A DNA stretch of 64,000 nt. Origin: Dyella acidisoli. GTDB lineage: Bacteria > Pseudomonadota > Gammaproteobacteria > Xanthomonadales > Rhodanobacteraceae. Shown piece after piece: positions 22,668 through 29,972 of the stretch. Made by a program: the position numbers and the translations under genes. How positions within the stretch are numbered: the stretch's first letter is position 1; every line of letters starts with the position of its first letter. The stretch spans positions 177,816 through 241,815 of the forward strand of contig NZ_BSOB01000006.1 in the NCBI RefSeq assembly GCF_030160295.1. The letters are read 5' to 3'. The notes beneath the pieces were generated by a model. It ran no database searches. It saw only the letters and a list, made by a program, of their open reading frames with translations, and was not told the origin of the DNA.

Positions 22668-24881
22668 TTAGAAATCGAACGGCTTTTCCAGCGTCAGAAA
22701 CACACCACGACGCGGCCCATACTGCGGCGCACCCACGCCGACACCGGTGCCGCTACGCAGCCGGTACGAACGATCCAGCGCATTGATCAGCGCAAGCTGC
22801 GTGTGCACCTTGCCGATGCTTTCGAAGTCGAAATCATGTGACACGTTGAAGTTGAGCTGGAAGTAGTACGGCAGCGAAAGGCCATTCGGCACCAAGCCCG
22901 CCTGACGCAAACCGCTACCGAACAGATAATCGGCGCCGACCTTGGTGGTATCGGTGATGGCGTAAGTAACACCACCCGATGAAGCCAGCTTCTGATCGTG
23001 ATCGAGGTGAATAAAGTTGTTGGTGATGTAGGCCAGTTCATCCACACCGAAGTTGTACTGGCCGGTGATCACGTCCTTGCCCATCGCACGGCTGTACGCG
23101 GCGTTGAAATACGCGGACAGCGGGCCATGGTTATACGAAAGCGTGAACTCGGTACCACGCACGCGGCCGTACTTGTAGTTGAACGTGGAGTACACCAACG
23201 CGGTACCGAACTGCCCAAGATCCTGCAGGCGCTCCACCTTGCGATAGTAGGCATCCAGACCCAGCGTCCAATCCGAGCCGATGTTCTGCTGTACGCCCGC
23301 GTCGAAGTAGTTGGAACGTTCTGTCAGCGGCGTGTTGTTGCCGTAGTTTTTCACCGCATTGGTGGTGTTGGCGAACGCGTCGATGTTCTCACTGGAGATC
23401 AGCTCCGTCTGCGGCGGCGTGAAGTAACGCGAATAGCCGGCATGGAACGTGGTGCTGTCGGTGGCCTGCCACAGCATCCCTACGCGCGGACTGAGCTGAC
23501 TTTCTTCACGGAACGCCGTGTAACGGTCGCCGCGCAAGCCGTAGTTGAGGGTAAAGGTGTCGGTGATGTCCCATTCGTCCTGCAGATAGATCGCCGCCGT
23601 CTTCGCGAGAATGCGATCGCCCGAGAAGATATTGAACGGTACCGTGCTGGCTTGGCTGCCATCCGGGTTGGTCGGGAACACCAACGAATTGGTGTTGGTC
23701 ATGGCGCGATCGAATTCGTAATAAACACCGTAGCGCAGCGTGTGCGAACCACCCCACGGCGTGGCGAAATCCGCCTGCAGCGTCGATGCGCGGTCGTTCT
23801 GGTTGATCTGACCCGCGACGCCGTTGAACATCAGATCGCCGATGTCATCGGGGTAATACTGCAATCCGCTGTAACGCTGGCCGATCGACACCTGATAGGT
23901 GGTATCACCGAGTTTCCCCTGCAGCGCCAGCATGCCGAAGCGCGTCTGTTCGTTCTGGCGCTCGTTTAAGTTGGCGGAGTTGAAATCAGTCTGGTCCAGA
24001 TAGCCGAACTGCGGCGTCTGGCTTGGATTGTTCGGAATCTGGAAGCGGTTGTTGGTCACGCCAAACAGGAAACTCAGACGCGTGTCGTTGTTGATCAGAT
24101 AGGTGATGTCGCCGAAACCCTTCACCTGATTCGTGTGGTCATGGATCGGATCGCGGCTACGCGTCGGGTTTTCGATGCCGACGTTGTTCTCCAGATAATT
24201 GCCGGTGAAGAAGTAGCTCCAGTTACCGCTGTGCCCCCAGATCGACGCATACGGATTGACGGTGCCGAACGTTCCGCCGGTGATGCCGACCACACCACCG
24301 TTGCTGAGGTCCGTACCATTCTTGGTAGTGATGTCTACGACCGCAGCTGTGCGCTCGCCGTATTGCGCTGGCAGCGCACCGTCGAGCAGTTTCACGCTCT
24401 GGATGGTGCGCGCATCAATGGTTTGTCCGAAGCCGGCAATCGATTCCGGCAGCATGACGCCGTTGATGCGGTACTGCAGATTGGCGTGATCACCGCGCAC
24501 GTGCAGCTGACCGTAGGAATCCTGCACCACGCCCGGCGCTTGCAGCAGCACCTGATTGAGCGGCGTGGAGGCACCCAGCGGCAGAGCCTGGATGTCCTGG
24601 GCGTTGATCACATACTCACTGCTACCCGTATCCGGCGACAGGTTGTTGCGCGCCACGTCCAGTGCCGCGGTGACGTTTACCGCACCGAGCTGCTTTGCCT
24701 TGGTGGCGCGACGGTTGCGTGACGCCTGGTCGGCGGTATCGCCCGAGGTATCGTCGCCAGCCGGCGGCTGCGCCGTCGCGGCGGGAGGCTGGGTGGGCGC
24801 CTGACCAGTAACGGACTCGGCGTAACTGGCGGAGGCATACAGCGCGAGGCAAAGGCCTAAGGCAAGCGGAGACACTTTCAT
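22668..24881 (-). CDS. TonB-dependent receptor, possibly for a metal ion
   Basis: This 737-residue outer-membrane receptor is shorter than the others in the window and from a different subfamily. It has a signal peptide (ASASYAES), a Pro/Ala/Gln linker, a plug with SSEYVINAQDIQALPLG and LHVRGDHANLQYRINGVMLP, and a barrel ending LEKPFDF. The length is typical of siderophore or metal receptors. Histidine-bearing segments (DPIHDHTN, NFIHLDHDQ) and an upstream Zur-like palindrome make zinc or a zinc chelate a reasonable guess, not an assignment. The start codon ATG at 24881 is preceded by CCCTGC, a poor ribosome-binding site. No inner-membrane transporter is linked. Confidence 0.88.
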   Translation of the reverse strand: MKVSPLALGLCLALYASASYAESVTGQAPTQPPAATAQPPAGDDTSGDTADQASRNRRATKAKQLGAVNVTAALDVARNNLSPDTGSSEYVINAQDIQALPLGASTPLNQVLLQAPGVVQDSYGQLHVRGDHANLQYRINGVMLPESIAGFGQTIDARTIQSVKLLDGALPAQYGERTAAVVDITTKNGTDLSNGGVVGITGGTFGTVNPYASIWGHSGNWSYFFTGNYLENNVGIENPTRSRDPIHDHTNQVKGFGDITYLINNDTRLSFLFGVTNNRFQIPNNPSQTPQFGYLDQTDFNSANLNERQNEQTRFGMLALQGKLGDTTYQVSIGQRYSGLQYYPDDIGDLMFNGVAGQINQNDRASTLQADFATPWGGSHTLRYGVYYEFDRAMTNTNSLVFPTNPDGSQASTVPFNIFSGDRILAKTAAIYLQDEWDITDTFTLNYGLRGDRYTAFREESQLSPRVGMLWQATDSTTFHAGYSRYFTPPQTELISSENIDAFANTTNAVKNYGNNTPLTERSNYFDAGVQQNIGSDWTLGLDAYYRKVERLQDLGQFGTALVYSTFNYKYGRVRGTEFTLSYNHGPLSAYFNAAYSRAMGKDVITGQYNFGVDELAYITNNFIHLDHDQKLASSGGVTYAITDTTKVGADYLFGSGLRQAGLVPNGLSLPYYFQLNFNVSHDFDFESIGKVHTQLALINALDRSYRLRSGTGVGVGAPQYGPRRGVFLTLEKPFDF

Positions 24882-24927
24882 GCAGGGGAATCCGGGCGGT
24901 TGTTGTTAGACGGAAAGGAAGCAGACT

Positions 24928-24945
24928 GAAATGTTATAACATTTC
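24928..24945. promoter_or_regulatory. Perfect 18-bp palindrome, Zur-like operator
   Basis: The sequence GAAATGTTATAACATTTC is identical to its reverse complement and ends 46 bp before the receptor start codon. Its half-site GAAATGTTA is the outer half of the gammaproteobacterial Zur consensus as I recall it, but the two halves are closer together than in that consensus. It overlaps the expected promoter region, consistent with repression. Confidence 0.5.
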
Positions 24946-25070
24946 CATTACGCCGAACGAACGCCCCAGAAGTCATGCCCAGTGACATAAGGGGTTCATG
25001 CCGCCCTCATCAGCCGTGCACATGGGCGGTCTATGATCGCCCGGTCTGATATTTCCCCACGGAGCGCGGC

Positions 25071-25751
25071 ATGACCGAGCCCAACGGCACGCAAACCACC
25101 CCCAACCTGCCTGCAGTAGTCACTCAGGATGAGGCAAGCAGCCGGGTGACCCGGGCGATTCTGGATTTCATCAGCCAGATTCCCGACAGCAAGGTGCACA
25201 GTCAGAGCAATCCGGACGCTGAGGCGCGCCGGCTTGCCAGCCGCGCCGCCCAACGCGCAGCGCTGACTGCCGGCACGCTAGCCTTGCCGCCCGGCCCGCT
25301 CGGCTGGCTCACCATCCTGCCGGAACTGATTTCGATCTGGAAAATCCAGGCGCAACTGGTCAGCGACATCGCCGCGGCTTACGGCAAGCATGCGGAATTG
25401 GGCCGCGAACAAATGTTGTGGTGCCTGTTCCGGCACACCTCCGCACAGGCATTTCGCGACTTGGTCGTGCGGCTAGGCGATCGCCTGATCTTCCGGCGCG
25501 TCTCCTATGGCGTGATCGAACGCGTTGCCAAACAGATCGGCGTGAAAGTGACGCAGCGTGCGCTGGGCGAAGGGCTCTCACGCTGGATGCCGGTGATCGG
25601 TGCCATTGGCGTAGGCGGTTATGCCTACTACGACACTCGACAGGTGGCGGCGACCGCCATTGCGATGCTGAAGAGCGAGATTGGGACAGCCGACAGCGAA
25701 GACAGCGCGAACACGGTGACGCAGGAAGTGCAGGCGACGCGGATGCATTAG
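25071..25751 (+). CDS. EcsC-like protein of unknown function
   Basis: This 226-residue protein has an acidic, disordered N-terminus. A hydrophobic Gly/Pro segment follows (LALPPGPLGWLTILPELISI, about 72-91), then the pattern IQAQLVSDIAAAYGK. Near the C-terminus is RWMPVIGAIGVGGYAYYDTR (about 174-193). The combination of a proline-glycine hydrophobic hairpin, an I-A-xx-YG helix and a C-terminal P-x-x-GA helix fits the EcsC family (PF12787). That family is named from a Bacillus transporter locus, and its biochemical role is unknown. It is probably membrane-associated. Monocistronic; a 13-bp hairpin follows it. Confidence 0.6.
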   Translation: MTEPNGTQTTPNLPAVVTQDEASSRVTRAILDFISQIPDSKVHSQSNPDAEARRLASRAAQRAALTAGTLALPPGPLGWLTILPELISIWKIQAQLVSDIAAAYGKHAELGREQMLWCLFRHTSAQAFRDLVVRLGDRLIFRRVSYGVIERVAKQIGVKVTQRALGEGLSRWMPVIGAIGVGGYAYYDTRQVAATAIAMLKSEIGTADSEDSANTVTQEVQATRMH

Positions 25752-25793
25752 ATTTAGCAACGCAATAGCTCGGCAAATCCCCCTATTTCCTCA

Positions 25794-25823
25794 GCGTCAT
25801 TCCGGCGACGGCCGGAATGACGC
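25794..25823. repeat. Short GTCATTCC hairpin
   Basis: The perfect 13-bp stem GCGTCATTCCGGC (25794-25806) / GCCGGAATGACGC (25811-25823) has a 4-base loop. It is related to the arms of the larger GTCATTCCCGC elements at 47179 and 56581. It may also end transcription of the EcsC-like gene, although no T run follows. Confidence 0.6.
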
Positions 25824-25859
25824 CAAGGCTAGATCGCGCATAACCATAGGAACATGCAT

Positions 25860-26606
25860 ATGGATTCGTCCAAACCGCGCCCGGTCGCACTGATCACTGG
25901 TGGCGCCAAGCGCGTAGGTGCCGTGATCGCGCGCACCCTGCATGCCGCCGGGTACGACCTCGCCTTGCACTGTCGCCATTCGAGAACAGACGCGGATGCG
26001 CTTGCTGACGAACTTTCCGCGCAGCGCGCCAACAGCGCGCTAGTCGTGCAAGCGGATCTTGCGGACCTACCGGCACTGCCGAATCTGGTCGACACAACGG
26101 TTTCACGTTTCGGTCGTCTCGACGCACTGGTCAACAACGCCTCCGCGTTTTATCCCACGCCGTTGGAAACGGCCACGTTGACGCAATGGAACGAGTTGTT
26201 CGCATCCAACGCGCAAGCGCCCTTCTTTCTTGCACAAGCCGCGCTGCCGGCATTACGTGAAGCGCGCGGCGCTATCGTCAATCTCGTGGACATCTACGCC
26301 GAGCGTGCGCTGGCGCAACATCCCATCTACGTGATGGCAAAAGCGGCATTGGCGGCGATGACGCGCTCACTGGCGCTCGATCTCGGCCCGGACATCCGCG
26401 TCAACGGCGTCGCACCCGGCGCGGTCATGTGGCCAAGCGATGGCAAACCGTACAGCGATCAGGAAGCCATGCTGGCGCGCACACCGCTCAAGCGTGCCGG
26501 AGCGCCGGAAGATGTGGCCAGCGCCGTGTTGTGGCTGTTGCGCGATGCGCCGTTTGTCACCGGCCAGATCATTCGCGTGGATGGCGGGCGCAGCGTATCG
26601 GTCTAG
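25860..26606 (+). CDS. Pteridine reductase, short-chain dehydrogenase family (FolM/PTR1-like)
   Basis: This 248-residue NADPH-dependent SDR has a cofactor loop TGGAKRVG (about 11-18), with the Arg that marks pteridine reductases in place of the usual GxGIG. It also has an NNAS motif and a YVMAK active-site pair (Tyr, Lys). Members reduce dihydropterins or dihydromonapterin. The location is telling: it converges on folK and folB with overlapping stop codons (CTAG at 26603-26606), placing three pterin genes together. The ATG at 25860 is 8 bases after an AGGA site; the ATG two codons earlier is too close to it. Confidence 0.8.
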   Translation: MDSSKPRPVALITGGAKRVGAVIARTLHAAGYDLALHCRHSRTDADALADELSAQRANSALVVQADLADLPALPNLVDTTVSRFGRLDALVNNASAFYPTPLETATLTQWNELFASNAQAPFFLAQAALPALREARGAIVNLVDIYAERALAQHPIYVMAKAALAAMTRSLALDLGPDIRVNGVAPGAVMWPSDGKPYSDQEAMLARTPLKRAGAPEDVASAVLWLLRDAPFVTGQIIRVDGGRSVSV

Positions 26607-27085
26607 AGTTGCTCGATGATGAGCGGCTCGCTTTCAACCGGAAATGCCGCCCACAGCTCAGCCATAGTGCGTCCGTTGACCGGGTGACGCATCTCCGGCG
26701 CGATATCGGCGATCGGCTTCAGCACAAACGCATGCTTCAGTTCCTTGCGCGGAATATCCAGATGCCCCGGCCCCTGCGTAACGAGGTCGTCGTAAAGCAC
26801 GATATCCACATCCAGCGTGCGGTCGGCGTAACGCGGCACATCGCGGCGACGGCCATGGCGATCTTCCAGCGCATGCAGCCAATCGTTGAGTTCGTTGGGC
26901 GAAAGCTCTGTATCCAAGCCCACGGCGAGATTGATGAAATCCGCACCGTCGAAGCCGACCGCGGCACTGCGATAGGCAGGCGATACGTCGATATCGCCGA
27001 AGTGCGCACGCAACTCGTTCAGCGCGGCGCGCAGATAGCGATGCGGCTCCTGATTGGAGCCAAGACTCAAGTAAACGCGCGCCAT
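26603..27085 (-). CDS. folK: 6-hydroxymethyl-7,8-dihydropterin pyrophosphokinase
   Basis: This 160-residue HPPK begins MARVYLSLGSNQ and carries the conserved RTLDVDIVLYDD metal- and substrate-binding stretch and the LDIPRKELKHAFVLKPI segment. It transfers pyrophosphate from ATP to the pterin on the folate route. The length is typical. The start at 27085 gives the family's canonical N-terminus. The ribosome-binding site is poor, and the codons just upstream belong to an inverted-repeat element that separates folK from folB on the same strand. The gene may therefore depend on read-through across that element. Confidence 0.93.
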   Translation of the reverse strand: MARVYLSLGSNQEPHRYLRAALNELRAHFGDIDVSPAYRSAAVGFDGADFINLAVGLDTELSPNELNDWLHALEDRHGRRRDVPRYADRTLDVDIVLYDDLVTQGPGHLDIPRKELKHAFVLKPIADIAPEMRHPVNGRTMAELWAAFPVESEPLIIEQL

Positions 27086-27090
27086 GTCTA

Positions 27091-27360
27091 TGGGATGCTC
27101 CGATCCATTCTGCGTGGGCGTCACCGGCTCTGTCCGTTCGCAGGCCACAGGGCCATCGGCGAAGGCAGACTGGCCGTCTGTCGAGGCGATGGACCGAAGG
27201 CATGCGGACGGACAGAACCGGCCCGAAGGGTGATGTCCAGAAGGCTCGCAGGCTGCGCCGCGCGACTTGAAAAGACGGCCAGTCTTCCCTGCGCCGCGCA
27301 ACACAGCCTGCGAGCCTTCTGGACATCATGCCGCCTACGCAGAATGGATCGAAGCATCCC
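27091..27360. repeat. Nested inverted-repeat element between folB and folK (about 270 bp)
   Basis: The outer arms are 29 bp each (27092-27120 and 27332-27360) with two mismatches. Inside are two further hairpins. The first has 23-bp arms (27124-27146 / 27199-27221) and apical CAGAC-TGGCC-GTCTG (27166-27180). The second has perfect 25-bp arms (27231-27255 / 27304-27328) and apical AAGAC-GGCCA-GTCTT (27272-27286). The two apical loops are reverse complements. The right end abuts the folB stop codon. No coding potential is supported. It reads as a non-autonomous, possibly mobile palindromic element. Confidence 0.75.
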
Positions 27361-27716
27361 TAGGGCCGCTTCCCGCGCTCAATGCGTACACCGACGGCTT
27401 TCGCACCGCGCACCGCGCCGGGCTTGGACAGTTTCAGCCGCACCCACACCACGCCGAATTCCTCGCGAATGATCGCGACGCAACGCTCGGCCAGCGTTTC
27501 GACCAAGCCGAATTTCGATTCACTCACGTAAGCGATGAGCCGCTTGGACACATCTTTGTAATTGAGTGTGTCGGTGATGTCGTCGCTGGCGGCGGGCACG
27601 GTGTTGTCGAACGCCATCTCGATGTCGAACGACAAGGTCTGGCGCACGCGGCGCTCCCAGTCGTAGATGCCGATGACGGTGTCGATGCGCAGATCTTCGA
27701 TGAAAACTATGTCCAT
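27360..27716 (-). CDS. folB: Dihydroneopterin aldolase
   Basis: This 118-residue enzyme converts 7,8-dihydroneopterin to 6-hydroxymethyl-7,8-dihydropterin and glycolaldehyde, the substrate of FolK. It begins MDIVFIEDLRIDTVIGIYDW, the family's standard opening, and keeps LNYKDV, the FGLVETLAE helix and the VRLKLSKPGAV strand. The stop codon touches the inverted-repeat element that precedes folK. The gene lies 32 bases after tsaD on the same strand and is probably cotranscribed with it. Confidence 0.93.
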   Translation of the reverse strand: MDIVFIEDLRIDTVIGIYDWERRVRQTLSFDIEMAFDNTVPAASDDITDTLNYKDVSKRLIAYVSESKFGLVETLAERCVAIIREEFGVVWVRLKLSKPGAVRGAKAVGVRIERGKRP

Positions 27717-27748
27717 GCGTGCAAGCGTCGCGGATGCGAGCGATACGA

Positions 27749-28816
27749 TCAAGCGGCGGGCGGCAGGGTCTGCAGATCCCAGCGCGGAAAGACCTGCACG
27801 GATTCATCCTGGTGCTGGCCATGCGCCAGCCGGATCGCACCGGCCAGCGCGATCATTGCGCCATTGTCGGTACAGAACTGCAGGCGCGGAAAATACGTTC
27901 TGAAGCCATCTTTTGCGCCGGCGGCAGCGAGCTCTTCGCGCAGACGGCGGTTGGCGCCGACACCACCGGCAATCACCAACCGATGCGCGCCGGTTTCGGC
28001 AAGGGCACGACGGCATTTGATCAGCAGCGTATCGACGATCGCTTCCTCGAACGCGCGAGCGATGTCGGCACGCGTTTGTTCGCTCTGATCGGATTGCTGC
28101 CAAGCCAGCAGCACCTGCGTCTTCAGTCCGGAGAAGCTGAAATCGAGCCCGGGACGATCGGTCATCGGACGCGAAAAACGGAACACCCCCGGCCGCCCCT
28201 GGCCCGCCAAAGCCGCCAGTGCGGGACCACCCGGATATGGCAAACCCATCATCTTGGCGGTCTTGTCGAAGGCTTCGCCGGCGGCGTCGTCCAACGTGTC
28301 GCCCAGGATGCGGTAATGGCCGATGGCCTCCACCTCTACCAACATCGAATGACCGCCGGACACCAGCAGAGCCACAAATGGCGGCGCGGGCGGATCGTCT
28401 TCAAGCAGGGGCGCGAGCAGATGTCCTTCCATATGATGGACACCGATCGCAGGCACGCCCAAGGCCCAGGCCATTGCCCGGCCTGTGGCTGCGCCCACCA
28501 ACAATGCGCCGACCAGGCCAGGTCCGGCGGTGTAAGCTACGCCGCCGAGATCCGCGGGAGTCAGTCCGGCCTCCTTAAGAGCTTCACGCACCAGCGGCAA
28601 CAGCTTGCGCACGTGATCGCGGCTGGCGAGTTCTGGCACCACGCCACCGTAGTCGGCATGCAGCTTCACCTGGGTGTACAGGGTGTGTGCCAGCAGCCCA
28701 TGTCCTGGCGCCTGCGGCTCCCAGCGCAGCAGGGCGACGCCGGTCTCATCGCAGGACGTTTCGATGCCCAGCACGGGGCGGGGAACGGGGGATGGGGAAT
28801 GGGGAACAGAAGACAT
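27749..28816 (-). CDS. tsaD: tRNA N6-threonylcarbamoyladenosine transferase subunit TsaD
   Basis: This 355-residue ASKHA-fold protein transfers the threonylcarbamoyl group to A37 of ANN-decoding tRNAs, with TsaB and TsaE. Visible motifs are [11 protein letters not shown], the metal-binding HHMEGH (about 127-132), [26 protein letters not shown] and a late CTDNGAMIA. The start is uncertain. The ATG at 28816 adds a Ser/Pro-rich stretch not seen in relatives, and another ATG lies at 28834. A GTG just before LGIETSC would give the canonical N-terminus. The gene diverges from rpsU, a conserved arrangement. Confidence 0.95.
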   Translation of the reverse strand: MSSVPHSPSPVPRPVLGIETSCDETGVALLRWEPQAPGHGLLAHTLYTQVKLHADYGGVVPELASRDHVRKLLPLVREALKEAGLTPADLGGVAYTAGPGLVGALLVGAATGRAMAWALGVPAIGVHHMEGHLLAPLLEDDPPAPPFVALLVSGGHSMLVEVEAIGHYRILGDTLDDAAGEAFDKTAKMMGLPYPGGPALAALAGQGRPGVFRFSRPMTDRPGLDFSFSGLKTQVLLAWQQSDQSEQTRADIARAFEEAIVDTLLIKCRRALAETGAHRLVIAGGVGANRRLREELAAAGAKDGFRTYFPRLQFCTDNGAMIALAGAIRLAHGQHQDESVQVFPRWDLQTLPPAA

Positions 28817-28918
28817 CTCGATAGGTACCGTCATCAGCGCCAAATGGCATTTTGCCGATGCAGCCCGCCTTGCGATACCTTTCCACGCCCTCGCCACCTA
28901 ATTTCTGTCGCCCGCTCT

Positions 28919-28948
28919 TTGAATTTTTCACCCACACCAGCGTATACT
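28919..28948 (+). promoter_or_regulatory. Promoter of the rpsU block
   Basis: A -35 TTGAAT (28919-28924), an 18-bp spacer and -10 TATACT (28943-28948) lie 47 bases before the rpsU start codon. It is a good sigma-70 match for a ribosomal-protein gene. Confidence 0.6.
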
Positions 28949-28995
28949 TGGCGGCTCGCCGTATTTTTCACCCAATTCACCATCCCGGAGTTTCC

Positions 28996-29211
28996 ATGCC
29001 CAGCGTAAAAGTCCGCGAGAACGAGCCATTCGAACTCGCCCTGCGTCGCTTCAAGCGCACCTGCGAAAAGGCCGGCATCCTCGCCGAGACCCGCAAGCGC
29101 GAGTTCTATGAAAAGCCGACCCAGGAACGCAAGCGCAAGCGCGCCGCTGCTGTGAAGCGTCATCTGCGCCGTCTGTCGCGCGACGTTTCGCGCAAGACCC
29201 GCCTGTACTGA
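28996..29211 (+). CDS. rpsU: 30S ribosomal protein S21
   Basis: This 71-residue, strongly basic protein begins [20 protein letters not shown] and ends SRKTRLY, the usual length and ends for gammaproteobacterial S21. It helps base-pairing with mRNA at the 30S platform. A clear CCGGAG site sits 5 bases before the ATG at 28996. It heads the rpsU-yqeY-dnaG block, and a hairpin terminator separates it from the next genes. Confidence 0.98.
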   Translation: MPSVKVRENEPFELALRRFKRTCEKAGILAETRKREFYEKPTQERKRKRAAAVKRHLRRLSRDVSRKTRLY

Positions 29212-29338
29212 GCCTGCCCTTAGCGGGAGTGTTCCGCTTCGGCGGGGATTGAGGTCCTGGCGCGCCTCGCGCCGCACTCGTTCAGCGCTCGCAGCTGGCG
29301 CGTCCATTCGCAGCCACTGCCTGCAAGGCACTTGCACT

Positions 29339-29368
29339 AGCCGACGTTGCTCCGCAACGTCGGCTTTG
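29339..29368 (+). terminator. Hairpin terminator/attenuator between rpsU and yqeY
   Basis: The perfect 12-bp stem AGCCGACGTTGC (29339-29350) / GCAACGTCGGCT (29354-29365) is followed by a short T run. In Escherichia coli a partial terminator between rpsU and dnaG lowers primase expression; this one sits in the equivalent place. Confidence 0.75.
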
Positions 29369-29390
29369 TGCTTTCCGAAGGAGTCATTCC

Positions 29391-29837
29391 ATGACACTAA
29401 AGCAGCAAATTACGGAAGACATGAAAGCCGCCATGCGAGGCGGCGACAAGCACCGCCTCGGCGTGATCCGCCTGATCCTGGCTGCCGTGAAGCAGCGCGA
29501 AGTGGACGAACGGATCGAGCTGGACGACACCCAGACCCTCGCCGTGCTGGAGAAAATGCTCAAGCAGCGCAAGGATTCCGTCAGCCAGTACGCTGCCGCC
29601 GGCCGCGAAGATCTTGCCGACGTAGAGCGCGCCGAGATGGCGGTGATCGAAGGTTATCTACCCGCCAAGCTCAGCGAGGCCGAAATCGATGGCCTGATCG
29701 ACGCTGCCATCGCCGAAACCGGCGCCAGCGGCGCGCGTGACATGGGCAAGGTGGTGGCAGCAGTGAAGGCCAAGGCCGCTGGCCGTGCCGACATGGGCCA
29801 AGTTTCGGCCCGCATCAAGACTCGCCTGGGCGGCTGA
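29391..29837 (+). CDS. yqeY: GatB/YqeY domain protein
   Basis: This 148-residue, mostly helical protein matches the YqeY family: MTLKQQITEDMKAAMRGGDK, then RLILAAVKQREVDER, EGYLPAKLSEAEI and the GARDMGKVVAAVKAKAAGRA loop. The domain is related to the tail of GatB and is thought to bind tRNA, but a firm role is not established. It sits between rpsU and dnaG, a recurrent proteobacterial neighbourhood. The ATG at 29391 follows GAAGGAG. Confidence 0.9.
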   Translation: MTLKQQITEDMKAAMRGGDKHRLGVIRLILAAVKQREVDERIELDDTQTLAVLEKMLKQRKDSVSQYAAAGREDLADVERAEMAVIEGYLPAKLSEAEIDGLIDAAIAETGASGARDMGKVVAAVKAKAAGRADMGQVSARIKTRLGG

Positions 29838-29839
29838 TC

Positions 29840-29913
29840 GTAGGTTGGGGTGCAAACCCCAACATGGCCATATCAATCAGGATCGCGATGTTGGGGCTTG
29901 CACCCCAACCTAC
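29840..29913. repeat. GTAGGTTGGGG inverted repeat, copy 1
   Basis: Arms of 26 bp (29840-29865 and 29888-29913) match with one difference. Each arm itself contains the small palindrome TTGGGGTGCAAACCCCAA or its variant. It lies between yqeY and dnaG. Related copies are at 32412-32500 and 41065-41103. Confidence 0.8.
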
Positions 29914-29972
29914 ACCTGCGAACAGATATCCCTGGGCAGCGGAACGAAGCAGAAACGCTAGACTATCCGCTT

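Noticed and set aside
27085..27304. N-terminal extension of folK through the inverted repeat
   Set aside because: The frame is open but the added residues come from the repeat and are absent from the standard HPPK start MARVYLSLG.
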